Assembly (NCBI RefSeq): GCF_027744825.2
Contig: NC_071345.1
Span: 15,873,501 to 15,937,500, forward strand
Origin: Synchiropus splendidus
Lineage: Eukaryota > Chordata > Actinopteri > Syngnathiformes > Callionymidae
DNA length: 64,000 nt
Reading direction: 5' to 3'
Below the pieces are notes generated by a model that was not told where the DNA came from, did not search any database, and was given only the letters and a program-made list of their open reading frames with translations. Positions 48,500-60,739 of this stretch are shown here, piece by piece (position 1 is the first letter of the stretch; every line of letters begins with the position of its first letter). Both the position numbers and the translations under genes were made by a program.

Positions 48500-49110
48500 A
48501 GTCTCTGCAGGACTCATGACCTTCTTTTATAGATCTCACTAAGCCAGGTAAGTGCTTTGCATGTAGACATTTTCTATTGGACCTGTCGCCGCCTTCAGAA
48601 ACCCACCGCTTGCAATTACTGGCAGATCATCGCCACGAGCCAGATAATAATTAGAAGCGGACAAAATTCAGGGCCGTGTTGGAGAGCTATTGATTTCCCC
48701 ATGTTCCGCCCACGGAAGGATCAAGAAAATAAGACATGAAATTTACTGTCTTCATAAAAGTTTTAGTAAATCAGGCCATTCCGAGGGGCTATCGACACTT
48801 TTTTCATTACCATGCCCAGTGTTCTCTAAAGCGTTTTTGAGTATTAGCAATAAGACGGCGAGCTCTCCTGTGTGTCTTTCATGCACCGATAAATAATGGC
48901 TCCTTAGGAATTTTTTTTGTGGGTAATTTTAATCATCCAGCCTCACAAATAACCTCGTCTTGTTTAGAACAGGATTACTTTCCAATAAAAGGTTGACATG
49001 CGCTGCCTAAAGCGTTCAGCTCAGTAATGCACGTATGAGGGCGCGAGGAGAAGGACAGACAGGAAACAAACTTTTTTTTTCCCATGCACATCCAGGAGCT
49101 GAGGCAGAAG
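48500..49110. promoter_or_regulatory. Candidate conserved non-coding block
   Basis: Contains GCCAGATAATAATTAGAAGC (48639), GCAATTACTGGCAGATC and TTTTAATCATCCAGCC. Repeat-free apart from T-runs at 48911-48918 and 49072-49080. Regulatory role inferred. Confidence 0.33.
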
Positions 49111-49978
49111 AGCGCCAATAGTCAGAAAATGTTATGGAGTTTCATATTATTTTAAGATGCATGGAAGGATACTCTCACAAGAAGCATCTCCTCTTATGTG
49201 TGTGAAAAATATTAGCTTCCTTACAGTGATGTATTTAACCAAAGATGTCGGACACAAAGTGCACACAGACATTTGTGTCCACAGTGAAACATAAACTGAT
49301 TGCGTTTATTTAGTTAGATTTTTTATAAAACATATTTTATGAAAAGAACATCATCATACAATACATACTTTCACACATTTTTCTCTGTGTTTTACAAGAA
49401 CACAGAGGGAAGCCAAACAGAGTAAACAACAACGAACAAAAATAAGTACACACATTAAAATAAATAAATAAATAAAATGATAAATATTGTCCAGTAACCG
49501 TTAAATAGAAGTACATACACAGCATATTTATTTTAGGAGGTATAATAATGAATCAATAATCTACAATGTAAATAAAACATATAGGTAGTTCCTCGAAGGG
49601 TGAATTTAATTTTTTCTGATTTAAGAAAATGCATAGTGTATTTAGCCAAGCAATGAGTGTTGACGACTTCAATAATAAAATATTATTTCTGTGCAATATT
49701 TCTTATTTATTTTCAAATGAACACGGTGATGGGCTGCAAAATGAAATTCAGAATGATCCGAAGTTCATTTTGCTATGAAATCATGTTCCTAATGCCTGTG
49801 TGCTAAACATTGGTTTATTCAGTCACAGTGTAAAGGCTGAAGATTGTGTGGCACTGTTGGTGTCACTCCAGCTTTCTTCAGCTTGTGACGCACTCTGACA
49901 TCCATAGATACTACAAAGGATAAAGAAAAGCTACATTTCATGTCAGTGGAAAGAAGATTTTCAGCGTATAACAAATAG
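49111..49978. other. No gene seen; AT-rich
   Basis: AT-rich with an AAATAAATAAATAAAA tract near 49461. No domain-bearing frame. Confidence 0.5.
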
Positions 49979-50060
49979 TAGGGATGCTCCGAACAGGATT
50001 TTTGCTGCGTATCAATGATACCGAACGCATGGATTGACAATGAATTTGTAATCAAAACGA
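49979..50060 (+). mobile_element. hAT-like transposon end (TAGGGATGCTCCGA type)
   Basis: TAGGGATGCTCCGAACAGGA followed by TTTTTGCTGC and TATCAATGATACCGAACGC resembles the terminus of a common fish hAT-like non-autonomous family beginning TAGGGATGCTCCGATCAGGA. The second terminus was not found. Confidence 0.45.
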
Positions 50061-51479
50061 TGAGACCTTCTGTGGTTTTTATACACCTCTTCAATGGGGC
50101 AAAAAAAAAATAAACCTTGCAGAATGCAGCAACTATTCTGTCGAAAGGACATCTGAAGAACATTTAGTGCGATGTGAGACGTTGCAGGTGAATGCCATGT
50201 CTGTGAAATATTTACATATTGTAGCAGGATTCTGAGACAGACAGAAGTGCATTTATGAATAAGTTTCCACTCCGGATGTTTTCAAAAGTTTCAGATTCAG
50301 GTGGCTAACAAATGCTGCTCCTCACTCCAAAAACAGCAAATAAAAAAGCAGTAAGACAGTGCATACCTCCGCCAGACACAGCATCCAGTCATATCAATAA
50401 AACAACGTCTATCCTTCACATATAGTGTTCACGCATGGCAAAAACAAAGTGTCTTGACTGGGAGTCAAGCATCACTGGACATGCTGAGCCTTCGCTGGTA
50501 GTAGTCAAATCTATGGCTCATTTTCTTCTACTACTTTGCAAAACAATGCTGAATGACGAATAAGAGCACATTTTTTTTCACCATAGTCACTGAGTAAGTT
50601 GATTTCTGACAGTCATTTGATTGGATGATGTATTTTATGAAGTCATTTTATACTGTTCTAAAAATACTACCACTACTATACATCAACTGCTTGTACTATA
50701 TTTGATGCATATGTAGTGAGGTCTTCACTGATAATCCAAAATAAGTGGAAAATATTGGATTTTAATTTATATATTTGGGAGTCCAGCCAACCAGTTAAAT
50801 TTGGTCGTATACGTGAATATTCATCCTATAATAATGAACTAGTGTATCCCAATGTACTATCAAAACGTGTTTGCAAAATGGGCTCCAACATTCATGTGTA
50901 AACTGTGATGCGTTCAGTGTCATGCTAGCTGTGGTGGTTCTCCCCAAATGCTTGAAGTTTGTGCGAGTGAATCTCTCTTTAAGTGTCTCGATATATGCGA
51001 AGGTCAAATCCAGTATGATAGATGTGTTGTTGGGAGTCCAGTCAGTATAACTTCCCTCAAAACTGATCATAGTGCTGCAGCAGATATGTATGCAGAGCCA
51101 AATATTAGATATTGGCCGTAACTGGATAAGAACTTTGCCCTCTATCAAAGGTCTCCTGCAGATGTCTGTCAAGGGTTAAAGGCAATAGACAGAATCCGCA
51201 CTGACAGACGCAAAACGCTGGGCTTCAGTATTTCAGCAGTCAAAAGCAGTTGGCTTTGAGTTGAGATGTGCGCGCTGAAGCCCATGGGGTCATTTCCCTT
51301 CCTCGATGGACAGACTATTAACTTTTGGATTGTCAGCAGGGCTGACGCTGCCTGTTCATCATTGAGTGCTGTCGATTCCTCAGCATCTGGAAGCGGCACA
51401 TAAATTCAAAGGGCCGAGTATGAACAGTGCGTCTCAGCATCCTCCGAAAAGGGCTGCATCACATGGCCATAAAGAAAAA
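50061..51479. other. No gene seen
   Basis: Mixed AT-rich DNA. The 125-codon minus-strand frame 50795-51172 has no domain that I recognise. Confidence 0.45.
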
Positions 51480-52320
51480 AAAAAAAACAGCAGCCTTTCA
51501 CTGACGCGGATTTCCTCACTGGCAAAAAAAAGTCCCAGAAATAAATGACTTGGAACAGTCTGCAGCAGTGGAGATGCTGACAGCTGCTCTCAACGTGGTG
51601 TGTTGTTTTGCTTTATTTCCATCCAGAGGAAAACAACATCACGAGCGGACGGACGGTTCTGCGGAAGCAGGGCCGCGCCTCAGATGTATAAGAGATGAAA
51701 CTTTTCACTTTGGCCCCGGCTTTAATGACTTGTTGGCCCGGTTTTATAGGGGCAGAAATATGGCTGCCCGGGTTTATGGTGGAGCAGGAGAGAAGAAGAA
51801 GGAAGAAAAAAGGGCTGACCTGTTTTATCTGCCCTTGCACACGCATCAGTGTAATGATGACAAAACGGGATGTTAACTAATGATTAGTAGAAATGGTTGC
51901 AGTTAATTAGTTGGTCCTTCGTTTATCGTTCCATTTGCACATTTTGGGGAGCGATCGTTATTAATTAGGGCCATCATGCCAAAAGGGGTGAGGTGGAACC
52001 CTACAGCCAAGTTAATCAGGCTGCAATGAAAGCTCCATTATCCGGCTCCGTCCCGTTGGCCTGTGATCTATGAGCATTATCTAAAAGCTGCAGCGCCACC
52101 CAGCACCGGCCCGAGAGCGGAGGGAGGGGACAAATAAATAAAGTCAAAGGGGCATCAAGTGGGCTGCTTTGATGGGCCCAGTTCGTGGGTCAGTGCTTAT
52201 ATGGCGCATGATATTGCGTCTGTGCATAAATCCAGGCTCATGCTATCGAGCGCCATCAAAGTGCCGTTTAGTAACTGGGACTGGGATTTGTCTCGCGTTA
52301 CGATCAGTCGTGTTTAGGGC
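51480..52320. promoter_or_regulatory. Candidate enhancer with clustered TAATTA-type motifs
   Basis: Within 51875-51968 occur AACTAATGATTAG, CAGTTAATTAGTTGG and TTATTAATTAGGGCC, three homeodomain-type cores in under 100 bp, plus GTTTATCGTTCC and CATTTGCAC. The surrounding DNA is GC-balanced and repeat-free. Frames at 51550-51876 and 51613-51846 lie on opposite strands and lack domains. Motif clustering is visible; enhancer activity is inferred. Confidence 0.4.
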
Positions 52321-53533
52321 TTTTAACTCACACCGACATACTAAACCAGCTCATATTGGATCTGTTTGCAACGATTTTGTTTTTTTTATAAACATTATGC
52401 GCTTTTATTATCCATCATTGGCTAGTCATTTTGACCCATCTACTTACTGCACCAAGTGGCTCTATACCTTGTGTTTCTGCTAACAACAGGAGTTTTTTTC
52501 TGAGAGTGATCTTTCAAATTTCATTATCTGTTCTTATTTATTTTTTATTTATTTATTTTTTGTTTTAGGATGGAATATTCAAACATTGCCTATCAATTTG
52601 TATTATATTTTATTTTAGTTTATTTTTGAACAAAAATCCCTCTACATTTGGTCGAACAGACTGTGGGCAGAATGATAGCTCCTTTTTAAGGTTAAGCAGC
52701 ATCAAAACTTTTCAATAAGAAACAAGACAGAGATCAATCAGCTTTTTTACTCATGTCAATACAAGTCAGCATAACAAGGGTGATGATGAATCACTGAAAC
52801 CTTAGATAGAGGAACTCATATTGACCATTACCAATAAAAATACTTAGTTATTTACTATTTATATTCAGTGATTCTAATGTTGTGAAGAGTGAACTTTTGG
52901 TGACCAGTCCAGGGTAAAATAGAGTCCAGCTGGACAAGATGCAAGCAATATGATGATTAATAACTGTGTAATATGCTGTGAATACGCTGTGAATAATATA
53001 ATAATGAAATGATAATGATAATATTAAGCCTTTAGTTATAAAGAACCTTTGAGAAAAGTGCTTTGTAGACAAACTGGGATTCATTTGATATATAAATATC
53101 CACAAAGACTTGAATGTGGACGGCTAATTTCTCAGCAAAATAGAAGTTAGATATTTCATAAATGCAAATCTATAAAAGTGATTTGAGGGCGATTGAAAGC
53201 TGGAGCTACCTGTTGTGTTTCGGATCTCTGTTCCTATGGAGGAGCCTGGTTATCTCAAGATTATCTCAAGACCCACCTGAAGATCTAAGGTTTAGATTAA
53301 GTAGTTTATTTATAGTCCCATATGTTCCCCAATCTAAAGTGGTTTTTCAGCAGGTTTTGGGTCTTTTTTTGACTACTTTTTATTGTTTTATGTACAGTTA
53401 TTTTATGTTCAATTGCGATTAAATGCCAAAAAATTAATAAAAGAATAAATCAATACATAAATCATGAGATTATTTTTTTCTTGTATATTACATTTTTATC
53501 AATATGAATGAATAAGGTAATCCCTTTATCCCC
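52321..53533. other. No gene seen; AT-rich
   Basis: AT-rich with TTATTTATTTATTTTT near 52545 and a small direct duplication TTATCTCAAGATTATCTCAA at 53250-53269. No gene signal. Confidence 0.5.
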
Positions 53534-53967
53534 CAATTCCAATCTCTATCATGACTATTTTATCATCATATTTTTAAAAACAGCTTTTGCAAATTTTTGC
53601 AATGAGTCTGACACCTGTATATATATAAAGAAAGTTCAAAAATAATGTCCATGTGTATTATATTTCAGCCACCTGGTTACAACACTTAAAATGTCTTCCT
53701 TTAATGGCAACCTCATATATAGTCAAGTATTACATATTAGTTTGACCAAACAATTCTAATCTCTATCATGACTATTTTATCATCATATTTTTAAAAACAC
53801 TTTTGCACATTTTTGCCATGGGTCTGACACCTGTATATATACAAAGAAAGTTAAAAAATAATGTCCATGTGTATTATATTTCAGCCACCAGGTAACAACA
53901 CTTAAAATGTCTTCCTTTAATGGCAACCTCATATATAGTCAAGTATTACATATTAGTTTGACCAAAC
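53534..53967. repeat. 217-bp direct tandem duplication, two copies
   Basis: Copy 1 (53534-53750) and copy 2 (53751 to about 53967) align along their whole length with roughly nine substitutions and one single-base deletion. Both contain ATCTCTATCATGACTATTTT, GTCTGACACCTGTATATATA and AATGGCAACCTCATATATAG. The unit is AT-rich and non-coding. Confidence 0.95.
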
Positions 53968-54209
53968 ATCAGGAATCTCATCATCAAATGCCTTCATAAA
54001 AAATACTTAGGAAAATGTACCTTGAGTTATAGATTTTGTGTGTCATGTCTCAACCGATTTTACACATTGTATTGTTGCATTATGAAAAATGCATCTCTTT
54101 TCATAAGAGGTGTGGAGCCATGACATCACATTTTCTATGCTGTTGTTAGTATATTACTGCTCACTCTCTTCCCTTAAAAGACATCATGTACAAGATATTC
54201 ATCTTTGCT

Positions 54210-54860
54210 CATTATTAAACTCCACGCAAGTGGATGCGAATGTTCCCATGCGGTTCCGTGTGATTCATGCACCGTGGCGACGACGCAGCCCCCACCACGG
54301 AACACCGGGGCAGCAAAGTGTAAAGAAGGAAATTCAATTCCATTTCCAAAAGCAAAGAGCTTTTTTTTTTCCCGAGCTTATTTAATGCAAATGAGCTCTG
54401 AAGGAAAGTGATCTGGTTAAGGCAAGGTTACAGAGAAAACGCGGGGGAAACGGGCCGCTGTCCGGCGCCAGATCAATAGAATAAACTTGAGAAATGATTT
54501 AGATGGAGCAGATATGAACAATGAAATAAACAAATAACCTTAAAGGAAATCAATCATATAATTTAAAGAGTAAAAGGCTGGGACTCAGGCGATCTCCCTC
54601 ATGGTTTGGTGGAATGGAGGATTTTTAATTTCATCATTGATATTATGCCAGACTTGGAGATTTTGCAGATGGCTGCAACCAGGAGGCGGGAGGGAAAATC
54701 AATTGAGTCTGTGGTCTTAAGAGATGTTAGATATTTACAGCATGGAGGTACGCAGCCGTGTATAAATTTACATTTTAAGAGATAAAAGACCTCTGTATTT
54801 TATCTTGTTATTGATAATAGAAACTGTCGACTTTTATCCTGTCCCATCTCGGCGAAGGCG
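54210..54860. promoter_or_regulatory. Candidate conserved non-coding block with octamer motif
   Basis: ATGCAAAT, the consensus POU-factor octamer, is at 54385-54392 within TTATTTAATGCAAATGAGCT. Other motifs include TTTTTAATTTCATCATTG and TTTTATCTTGTTATTG. The block is repeat-poor apart from a T-run at 54361-54370. Confidence 0.36.
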
Positions 54861-55002
54861 CGCCGTCTGCTGTTTGTGCATGTGACCGAGACAGCGGGCG
54901 AGCAAGTGTTTGCGTGCATGAGAGGGAGAGAAGACGAGAGAGCAGGGCAGTGGTCGCAGGCAATTTCAAGCCTTTATTTTCTTGATACACAAAAGGCTTC
55001 AC

Positions 55003-55027
55003 GTGTGTGTGTGTGTGTGTGTGTGTG
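55003..55027. repeat. (GT)n microsatellite
   Basis: About twelve GT units, followed by a GCGGGTGTGGGTG-type degenerate run. Confidence 0.95.
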
Positions 55028-55079
55028 CGGGTGTGGGTGTCTCTATACTCTTTCTTATCCTGCTTCCACGTCAAAGCAA

Positions 55080-55760
55080 TCGAGGTGGCATAATTGCATC
55101 ACAGCTCCAGAAATATAGGCTGGGCAATTTAGAAAGCAGGATGAGAAGAAGAGGAAGAGCAGGAGAATGAGAGTGTATAGGGAGTAGAAGAAAAGCAGAC
55201 AGGTTCATTTACGGCGAGAACAGGGACAGAGAGGTTAAGACATTGTGACAAGAGACAAAGTAAATGTGTATGTAAATGCGGGAGGTTGTTATCACTCCTA
55301 AAACACCGTGCAGTTCCTTTGCGCTTCGGGAGGCCCAGATTATATTTAGGCCAGATCAAATCCAATAGTCCGACTGTGACCCACTGCTATGTAAATGGCT
55401 CAGGTAATTCTTTAAAACGCTGCACTAGTGGCCGGGCCCTACAGAAGCAAATAGCAGCAAAGTGTTTACATCATTTGAATGATTTAGGACTACTCGCCGC
55501 AATCACTTTAATAGACTCCTGTGAGCTGGCACAGACTTCCAGGCTACAGCTTCCACTGCAGTTTCCAGCTCCAGAGTTGGATGTGGCCCCCAACTACGGA
55601 TACGACTATAAAGCAGTACCTGCATTACTGATGACCAATGTTTCCTCTCATTTTTCACGTGTCTGAGCAAGCACACAAACTCTCTGAGAGGTCGCTCGGA
55701 CCACTGTGAGCGATCTGTCGGCGGCGGCTGTGGTGACTGCTGCAATAGCTTATAAGCCTC
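55080..55760. promoter_or_regulatory. Candidate conserved non-coding block
   Basis: Repeat-free sequence with GGCTGGGCAATTTAGAAAGC, CATTTGAATGATTTAGGAC and CAATCACTTTAATAGAC. Frames 55286-55666 (126 codons) and 55503-55793 on the opposite strand overlap and lack domains. Confidence 0.3.
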
Positions 55761-56639
55761 TAAAACAGGGATGGGAATTTGCATCATTTGCATTGACGAA
55801 TGGAAAATGTGTGAAATCTAAAAATAGAAAAGGTTGAAATAAAAGCCTTGCAATTGTCTTTGAATTCTATAGATTCTTTAGATATTGTACAGTATTTGTT
55901 TAACTGAATAATAATGTAACATATTCACAATATATATGTCAAGAATCTTCCAATACAATAAGTAAATTAACTCATTCATTCAGCCATCAAAGTCACATTA
56001 CAACATTGAGGGTGCTGGATATCTAAGAACTTCAAGTAACAAGTACAAATATTTATCTTTACTCAAACTGATTTCTTAGGCTTGTGAATCCATCTGTTGT
56101 GAGACTTAATTTTGTCCACTTGAGACCACCGTATTCTGTGTGTGGATCAGGCTAAAGTGAAGACGGAACAGGTTTCTTTCACTGACTACACTGTTAATTT
56201 CTTCACTTGACTATCGTGTGCTGGCAGTGTATTGCAGTCTGAAACCTGCGCCTTCTCTCTTTCCTGAGCATATATCTGCCGCCCCAAATGACCCAGTGCA
56301 TACGCACATTTTGACCAACCACGAGTGACTGTAAATGAAATCAGCTCTTAAACACCAGCCAGCTCCAACAGTGCACTTCAAATAGTCGATTCTTCTGGTT
56401 GTTCGTTCCATTGTGTATGTAGCAATGTTACTCGGCGGACGGTGATCTGTTGGTGGAAACTGCCAGCCAGGAAGGATTCACACGGTCGAACAGCGTAGTG
56501 AGCACTTCATTCTATTGGGATAATGTGACAAGGCTTCATGTCTTGACGGCAAGAAGGCCCGTAGTCCGGAAATTATGACTATATTTCCACTGGAAGTAGC
56601 AGGAAATCTAATAGTACAGCATCAACCAGGGCTTCTTTT
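55761..56639. other. No gene seen
   Basis: AT-rich in the first half, mixed in the second. No domain-bearing frame or RNA gene was recognised. Confidence 0.45.
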
Positions 56640-56820
56640 ACCCTTATTCTTTCAACAATGTGGCACAGGGGAGGAAATTCCGCCATTAACCGTGAGGCAA
56701 GAGACTAGGGACACCATGGACAGGTCACAAGTCCATCGCGCAATAGCTTAACTACCATTCACATACACTTCACCAATGTTTTTGGACTTTGGGAAGAAAC
56801 CAGAGCACCGCGATGATTTG
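56640..56820. repeat. Common teleost interspersed repeat, decayed
   Basis: GGGACACCATGGACAGGTCA followed by CAAGTCCATCGCGCAATAG, ACCATTCACATACACTTC and TTTTTGGACTTTGGGAAGAA then ACCAGAG follows the order of a repeat I know from many fish genomes (GACACCCTGGACAGGTC...AGTCCATCGCAGG...TTTTTGGACTGTGGGAGGAAACC). Assignment to a class is left open. Confidence 0.6.
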
Positions 56821-57359
56821 CACCCTATGATTTACTCATTTTATTTACAGCTCGACGACTGTCTATAACCACTAACACATCCCGTCATTGCACTCCCTAC
56901 TACTTTTAAATATTTCAGCACCTACGACTTGCAGTAATACTACTTGCACTGCCTCTTCCATGCCCAGGCAACTACTCCGTATGGAATGGAAGGAGTGCTG
57001 AACACTAAACATGAATTTGTGTCCGTGTCAACAAACTTCAATTCATATTTCCAGATGTATTTTTCTGTTTATCGTCCTGTTTTTATAGGCACTACTGCTC
57101 CTCACCTTCTTATTGGAAATACCCATACCATTATTTCTGCAACTCCAACTTTTAATACAGCGATGACTTGTCCTCTTACCACATAAAAAAGCCTTTTAGC
57201 AGTGACACTTTGAGTCACTTCACTTCTACCTCAAAGAAGCCATAGGTATCATGATGTATTTGGAAGAAAAGAGTAGTTTCTGTGACATGGGTGGTGAGAT
57301 GACTTCTGTGCTTCTGTGTGGTCAAGAATAACAGTAAGATTTACTTCCCAGTCAAACAC
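56821..57359. other. No gene seen
   Basis: Mixed DNA. The plus-strand frame 56944-57186 has no domain. Confidence 0.45.
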
Positions 57360-58200
57360 ATGTAAATCCTTCTGGGGCCGAGAAAACAGTCTCGATTAGA
57401 TCAGTGCTGCGCTGCAATGTTACCCCCCACCCCCCGCCCGATTTCCTGCTGCTAAAGGAGGTGTATCCAGCCACTTCTTGTCTAGTTAAATTTTTAATTA
57501 CCATTTTCCGCTCACCTTTGTTATAGTCATGACACGCTCGCGTTAAGCCGTGTACAGCAGGCAGGCAGGTTGGAGGGGTGAGTGTGGGGAGGAGGGAGGA
57601 GGGGGAGCTGGTTTGTTCCGCTGCGTGAAGAGGCTGAATTCACTTCTCTAATTATGCAGACAGACGTGCTCTGAGGTGAACTCTGGTACCAACATGCTGC
57701 CTCTGACACGGGATCAGGGCCCCGGGCTGCCGCCAAGGCCCACTGGAGGATCGGAAAGAAAGGGTGGGGGTACGGATGGGGAGCAGTGGAAGTGGGGCGG
57801 GGGGGGTGTTTTGTCGAGAGACAGCTGAGGATGAAGGAGGAAATCTGCAAAAGATTAAATCCAGAGCAGGAGGAAAGGCACCTGTACAATCGGCAGTACC
57901 TGCGAGATCTGACTCGACAACATGACATCTGAGGTGCGCAGACACAGGCACTGAATACAAGCTACGCTGCTCATCTACACACAATTGTCATTGACCGTTC
58001 CCAACCGAATGAACAACACATGGCTTTAGAAAAGTCAATTTGTCAGCCATACATGTGAGGCATTGTGATCCCTACATTTGTACAGAGGAGAACAATGACG
58101 GAGTCTAATGGAGGCCAGAATTGACGAGTGTCACCGATGATAATCGGTTAATTGCTTTGGCACAGCAGGATTAATGGGTGAAAATAAATGTGCATTAGAC
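57360..58200. promoter_or_regulatory. Candidate conserved non-coding block with G-rich tract
   Basis: Contains AAATTTTTAATTACCATTTT (57488), CTTCTCTAATTATGCAGACA (57643) and a G-rich tract at 57772-57807 with at least four G-runs (GGG, GGGGG, GGGG, GGGG), able in principle to form a G-quadruplex. Two overlapping minus-strand frames (57527-57928 and 57652-57984) are proline/serine-rich translations of GC-rich sequence and lack domains. Confidence 0.33.
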
Positions 58201-58480
58201 GGGCTGGTGTGTCTCTTTGTTTATTGAATATTTTAATGGAAGCCTCAGGACACATGCAGAGCAGAGGGGTGCCAAAGTGTTTGTACTTGAATGTAACTGT
58301 TGTGACTGCAGCCCAAATGACTTACTGTTAATGTGAATGATTCGGCGGTGCAGGATACGTTCATGCAGCGTACGCAACACAGTGAACAAAGAAATGTTGG
58401 ATCTACAGTTCAATGGGGCGCAGCTCAACTCCCGGTTCAAGTCGCTGCTTTTTAATCGGATGTAACCATGTACATTCAAA
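58201..58480. other. No gene seen
   Basis: GC-balanced spacer. The minus-strand frame 58195-58479 lacks a domain. Confidence 0.45.
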
Positions 58481-58590
58481 AATAAATAAATTTATTAAAA
58501 TAAATAAAAATAAAACAATATAAATAAATAATAATAATTAAAAAAATATAATCGCAAATAAATAATTTAATAAATATAAATATTTGAGCA
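58481..58590. repeat. AAAT-rich low-complexity tract
   Basis: Degenerate AAATAAATAAA and AATAATAAT units. Confidence 0.9.
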
Positions 58591-58741
58591 AATGCATTCC
58601 TATTGATCTCATTTCTCTTCTTGCTCCCATGTTTTGTTCAGGTTTTGGATTTACAGGTTTATGAAATCATTTAAAGCAGGTAAACATCATGGTACATGCA
58701 TACAGATGCTTTTGTAAGCTGACAAAAATAACTAAGCAATT

Positions 58742-58743
<2 letters not shown>

Positions 58744-58834
<91 letters not shown>
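58744..58834. repeat. (AT)n microsatellite
   Basis: About 45 uninterrupted AT units. The frame crossing it translates as an IYIYIY run and is not a gene. Confidence 0.98.
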
Positions 58835-58837
<3 letters not shown>

Positions 58838-59299
58838 AATATTTATTTATTTATTTTTACAATGTTGTCGCATCTTACGGCGGTGTTAAGTGTTGCAGTG
58901 CGTTTTGGGATGAGTGGTGCGACTGCTGTTATGTTGCGAGAAGCCATGTGTAAGTATTTGGATCGCACACTGATCATGAATTTCAAAATCCTACACCACA
59001 GCATTTTAGCAGTCTTTGTCACATTGCATGACATTTCAAAAGATGTTCAACTCACAGTCACGTTTTACCCCTCCGAATTGGTTTTCACTTATCAATTTAC
59101 TGCACCACATTACGTCGTAACGTAATCTTCCCCAAACCCAGACATTTTGTGATGTATATGAACTCTTGCTGATCATGCAGTTTTTCACAGCTGAATTGCT
59201 TTCATTTTCTCTGCCTAAAATAAAACAAGAGTGCACTGCCTACTAAACACAACTTTACTTTCCCGTACCGTCTTAAACAGCTGTCTTTACAAGCTGTAG
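58835..59299. other. No gene seen
   Basis: Overlapping opposite-strand frames 58843-59034, 58862-59125 and 59036-59236 have no domain. Confidence 0.45.
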
Positions 59300-60200
59300 C
59301 TTTATGATCCTGTTCAGTAAGCATTTTATTATCTTCACTTTGACTCCATGAAATGATCCACGACCACAAGAGTGAAGGTCACGCACAAGATAACTGCAGG
59401 CTCTTGTGATAAAATATCATCTCTGATCACCACCAAGCCTTGTTAATTAACTCGGCACAAGGGCAGAGAGATGCTTCACAATAAACTATATTTTTATCTT
59501 CGGAAAGACACAAAATGAACAGATATAAAGTGTGCTGATGTCCCCTCAAGCAACCATCAGGAAGTGCGTCTCCTTCAAGTCCGAAGACGCTCAGGTGCCT
59601 AAAAACTATACCCACCATATTTGTCTCTTTTCGGTCCTCAACTGCACAAATAAACACAAATATTATCCTCTTTTTATTTTTGAGAGGACGTTCTAAAGTT
59701 TGCAACTGTTCTTCAGTGACTGGAAAACTTCATTGGAAAACTCTCCCCGTTATTAAATTTGCTCTAATGATATGTAAACAATTTAACTCAAGCGATTTAG
59801 CAGGGTACAGAAAATCAGTTAAGAGAGTTTGTATCAGATAATTTGCTTTTGTTGCCGGTTCTGAGCACCAAATGCCGCGCATGTTCAGCAGCTTCTTAAT
59901 TGAAAATAATTGAATTGCTTGTTAAAGCGAATCATTTTCCATTCTCGTGTTATTTTTTTCCGGAGAATGGAAGTTGGACAGACTATTTTGATCTGTAGGT
60001 TGGACACCCACATGCTTATAGAACTGGTAATTCACTTTTAGGTAGCAAATAGAGGAAGAGCTGTACTTCAAAACCACTACTGCAGTTTGGAATCTTTACT
60101 GGTTGGACATATAAACCACAAGAGGCTTCTCTTGCGGAGGCTTGAGAGTGGCATGAAGATATAGCAACTGTTACGCACCCTGCCCTCCAACTCTCCGCTG
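59300..60200. promoter_or_regulatory. Weak candidate conserved non-coding block
   Basis: Contains GCCTTGTTAATTAACTCGGC (59437), with the palindrome GTTAATTAAC, and AGCTTCTTAATTGAAAATAA with TTGAATTGCTTG (59889-59923). Mostly repeat-free. Evidence is motif appearance only. Confidence 0.27.
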
Positions 60201-60565
60201 CCTCTGTACATATTATCATTTGTCTATAAAATTATTATAAGTTCACCTCTGCATAACACTGTATCTTTGTTAAAATCTAAGAAAAAAAAAACGGAAGTAA
60301 TATAGATCGACGTCCAAAAAAAAGTATGGTCCCCAAGATCTCATGCGCTCCACGCGTAGTTAACGTCGTACCAACCATTTCAAACAGAGTAGCTGCTAGA
60401 ACTACATGTAGTTGGGCTTGGTAAGTTGTACATATTTTGTATAACCCCAGCTAAAAAAACATCTACCTTTCACAACTACTTGCGCTCATTATACTCTAAC
60501 TATAAATCTCATATTCTTTTTGAATACTGTGGTGCGGGCGAAGTCTTCCTTGCCAGAAATATATA
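60201..60565. other. No gene seen
   Basis: AT-rich spacer with an A-run at 60281-60291. Confidence 0.5.
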
Positions 60566-60739
60566 AATTGGTACCTCGGTTCTCGACCACAATCCGTTCC
60601 AATCCGATCCGTTGGATCAGGATCGGTCGGCGCACGTTATGTTTTTTCCGACTTTTTTCGGGGACGTTTGAGCACAAAAATCTCAAACTTTTTGTTCGAA
60701 CTCCGAAGTCCGGGACGTTCAAAAACCGAGGAACCACTG
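60566..60739 (-). mobile_element. 174-bp internally deleted MITE, copy D
   Basis: TGGTACCTCGGTTCTCGACC at the left and CGAGGAACCACTG at the right are the two terminal repeats of the 0.7-kb family, with TA at 60564-60565 and 60740-60741. The short interior (CGCACGTTATGTTTTTTCCG, then TTTTTTCGGGGACGTTTGAG) matches the subterminal part of copy A, but the approximately 500-bp central section is absent. The orientation is that of copy A. Confidence 0.85.

Noticed and set aside
56640..56820. Exon of a conserved protein
   Set aside because: The order of short motifs matches a common fish interspersed repeat and no frame is open across it.
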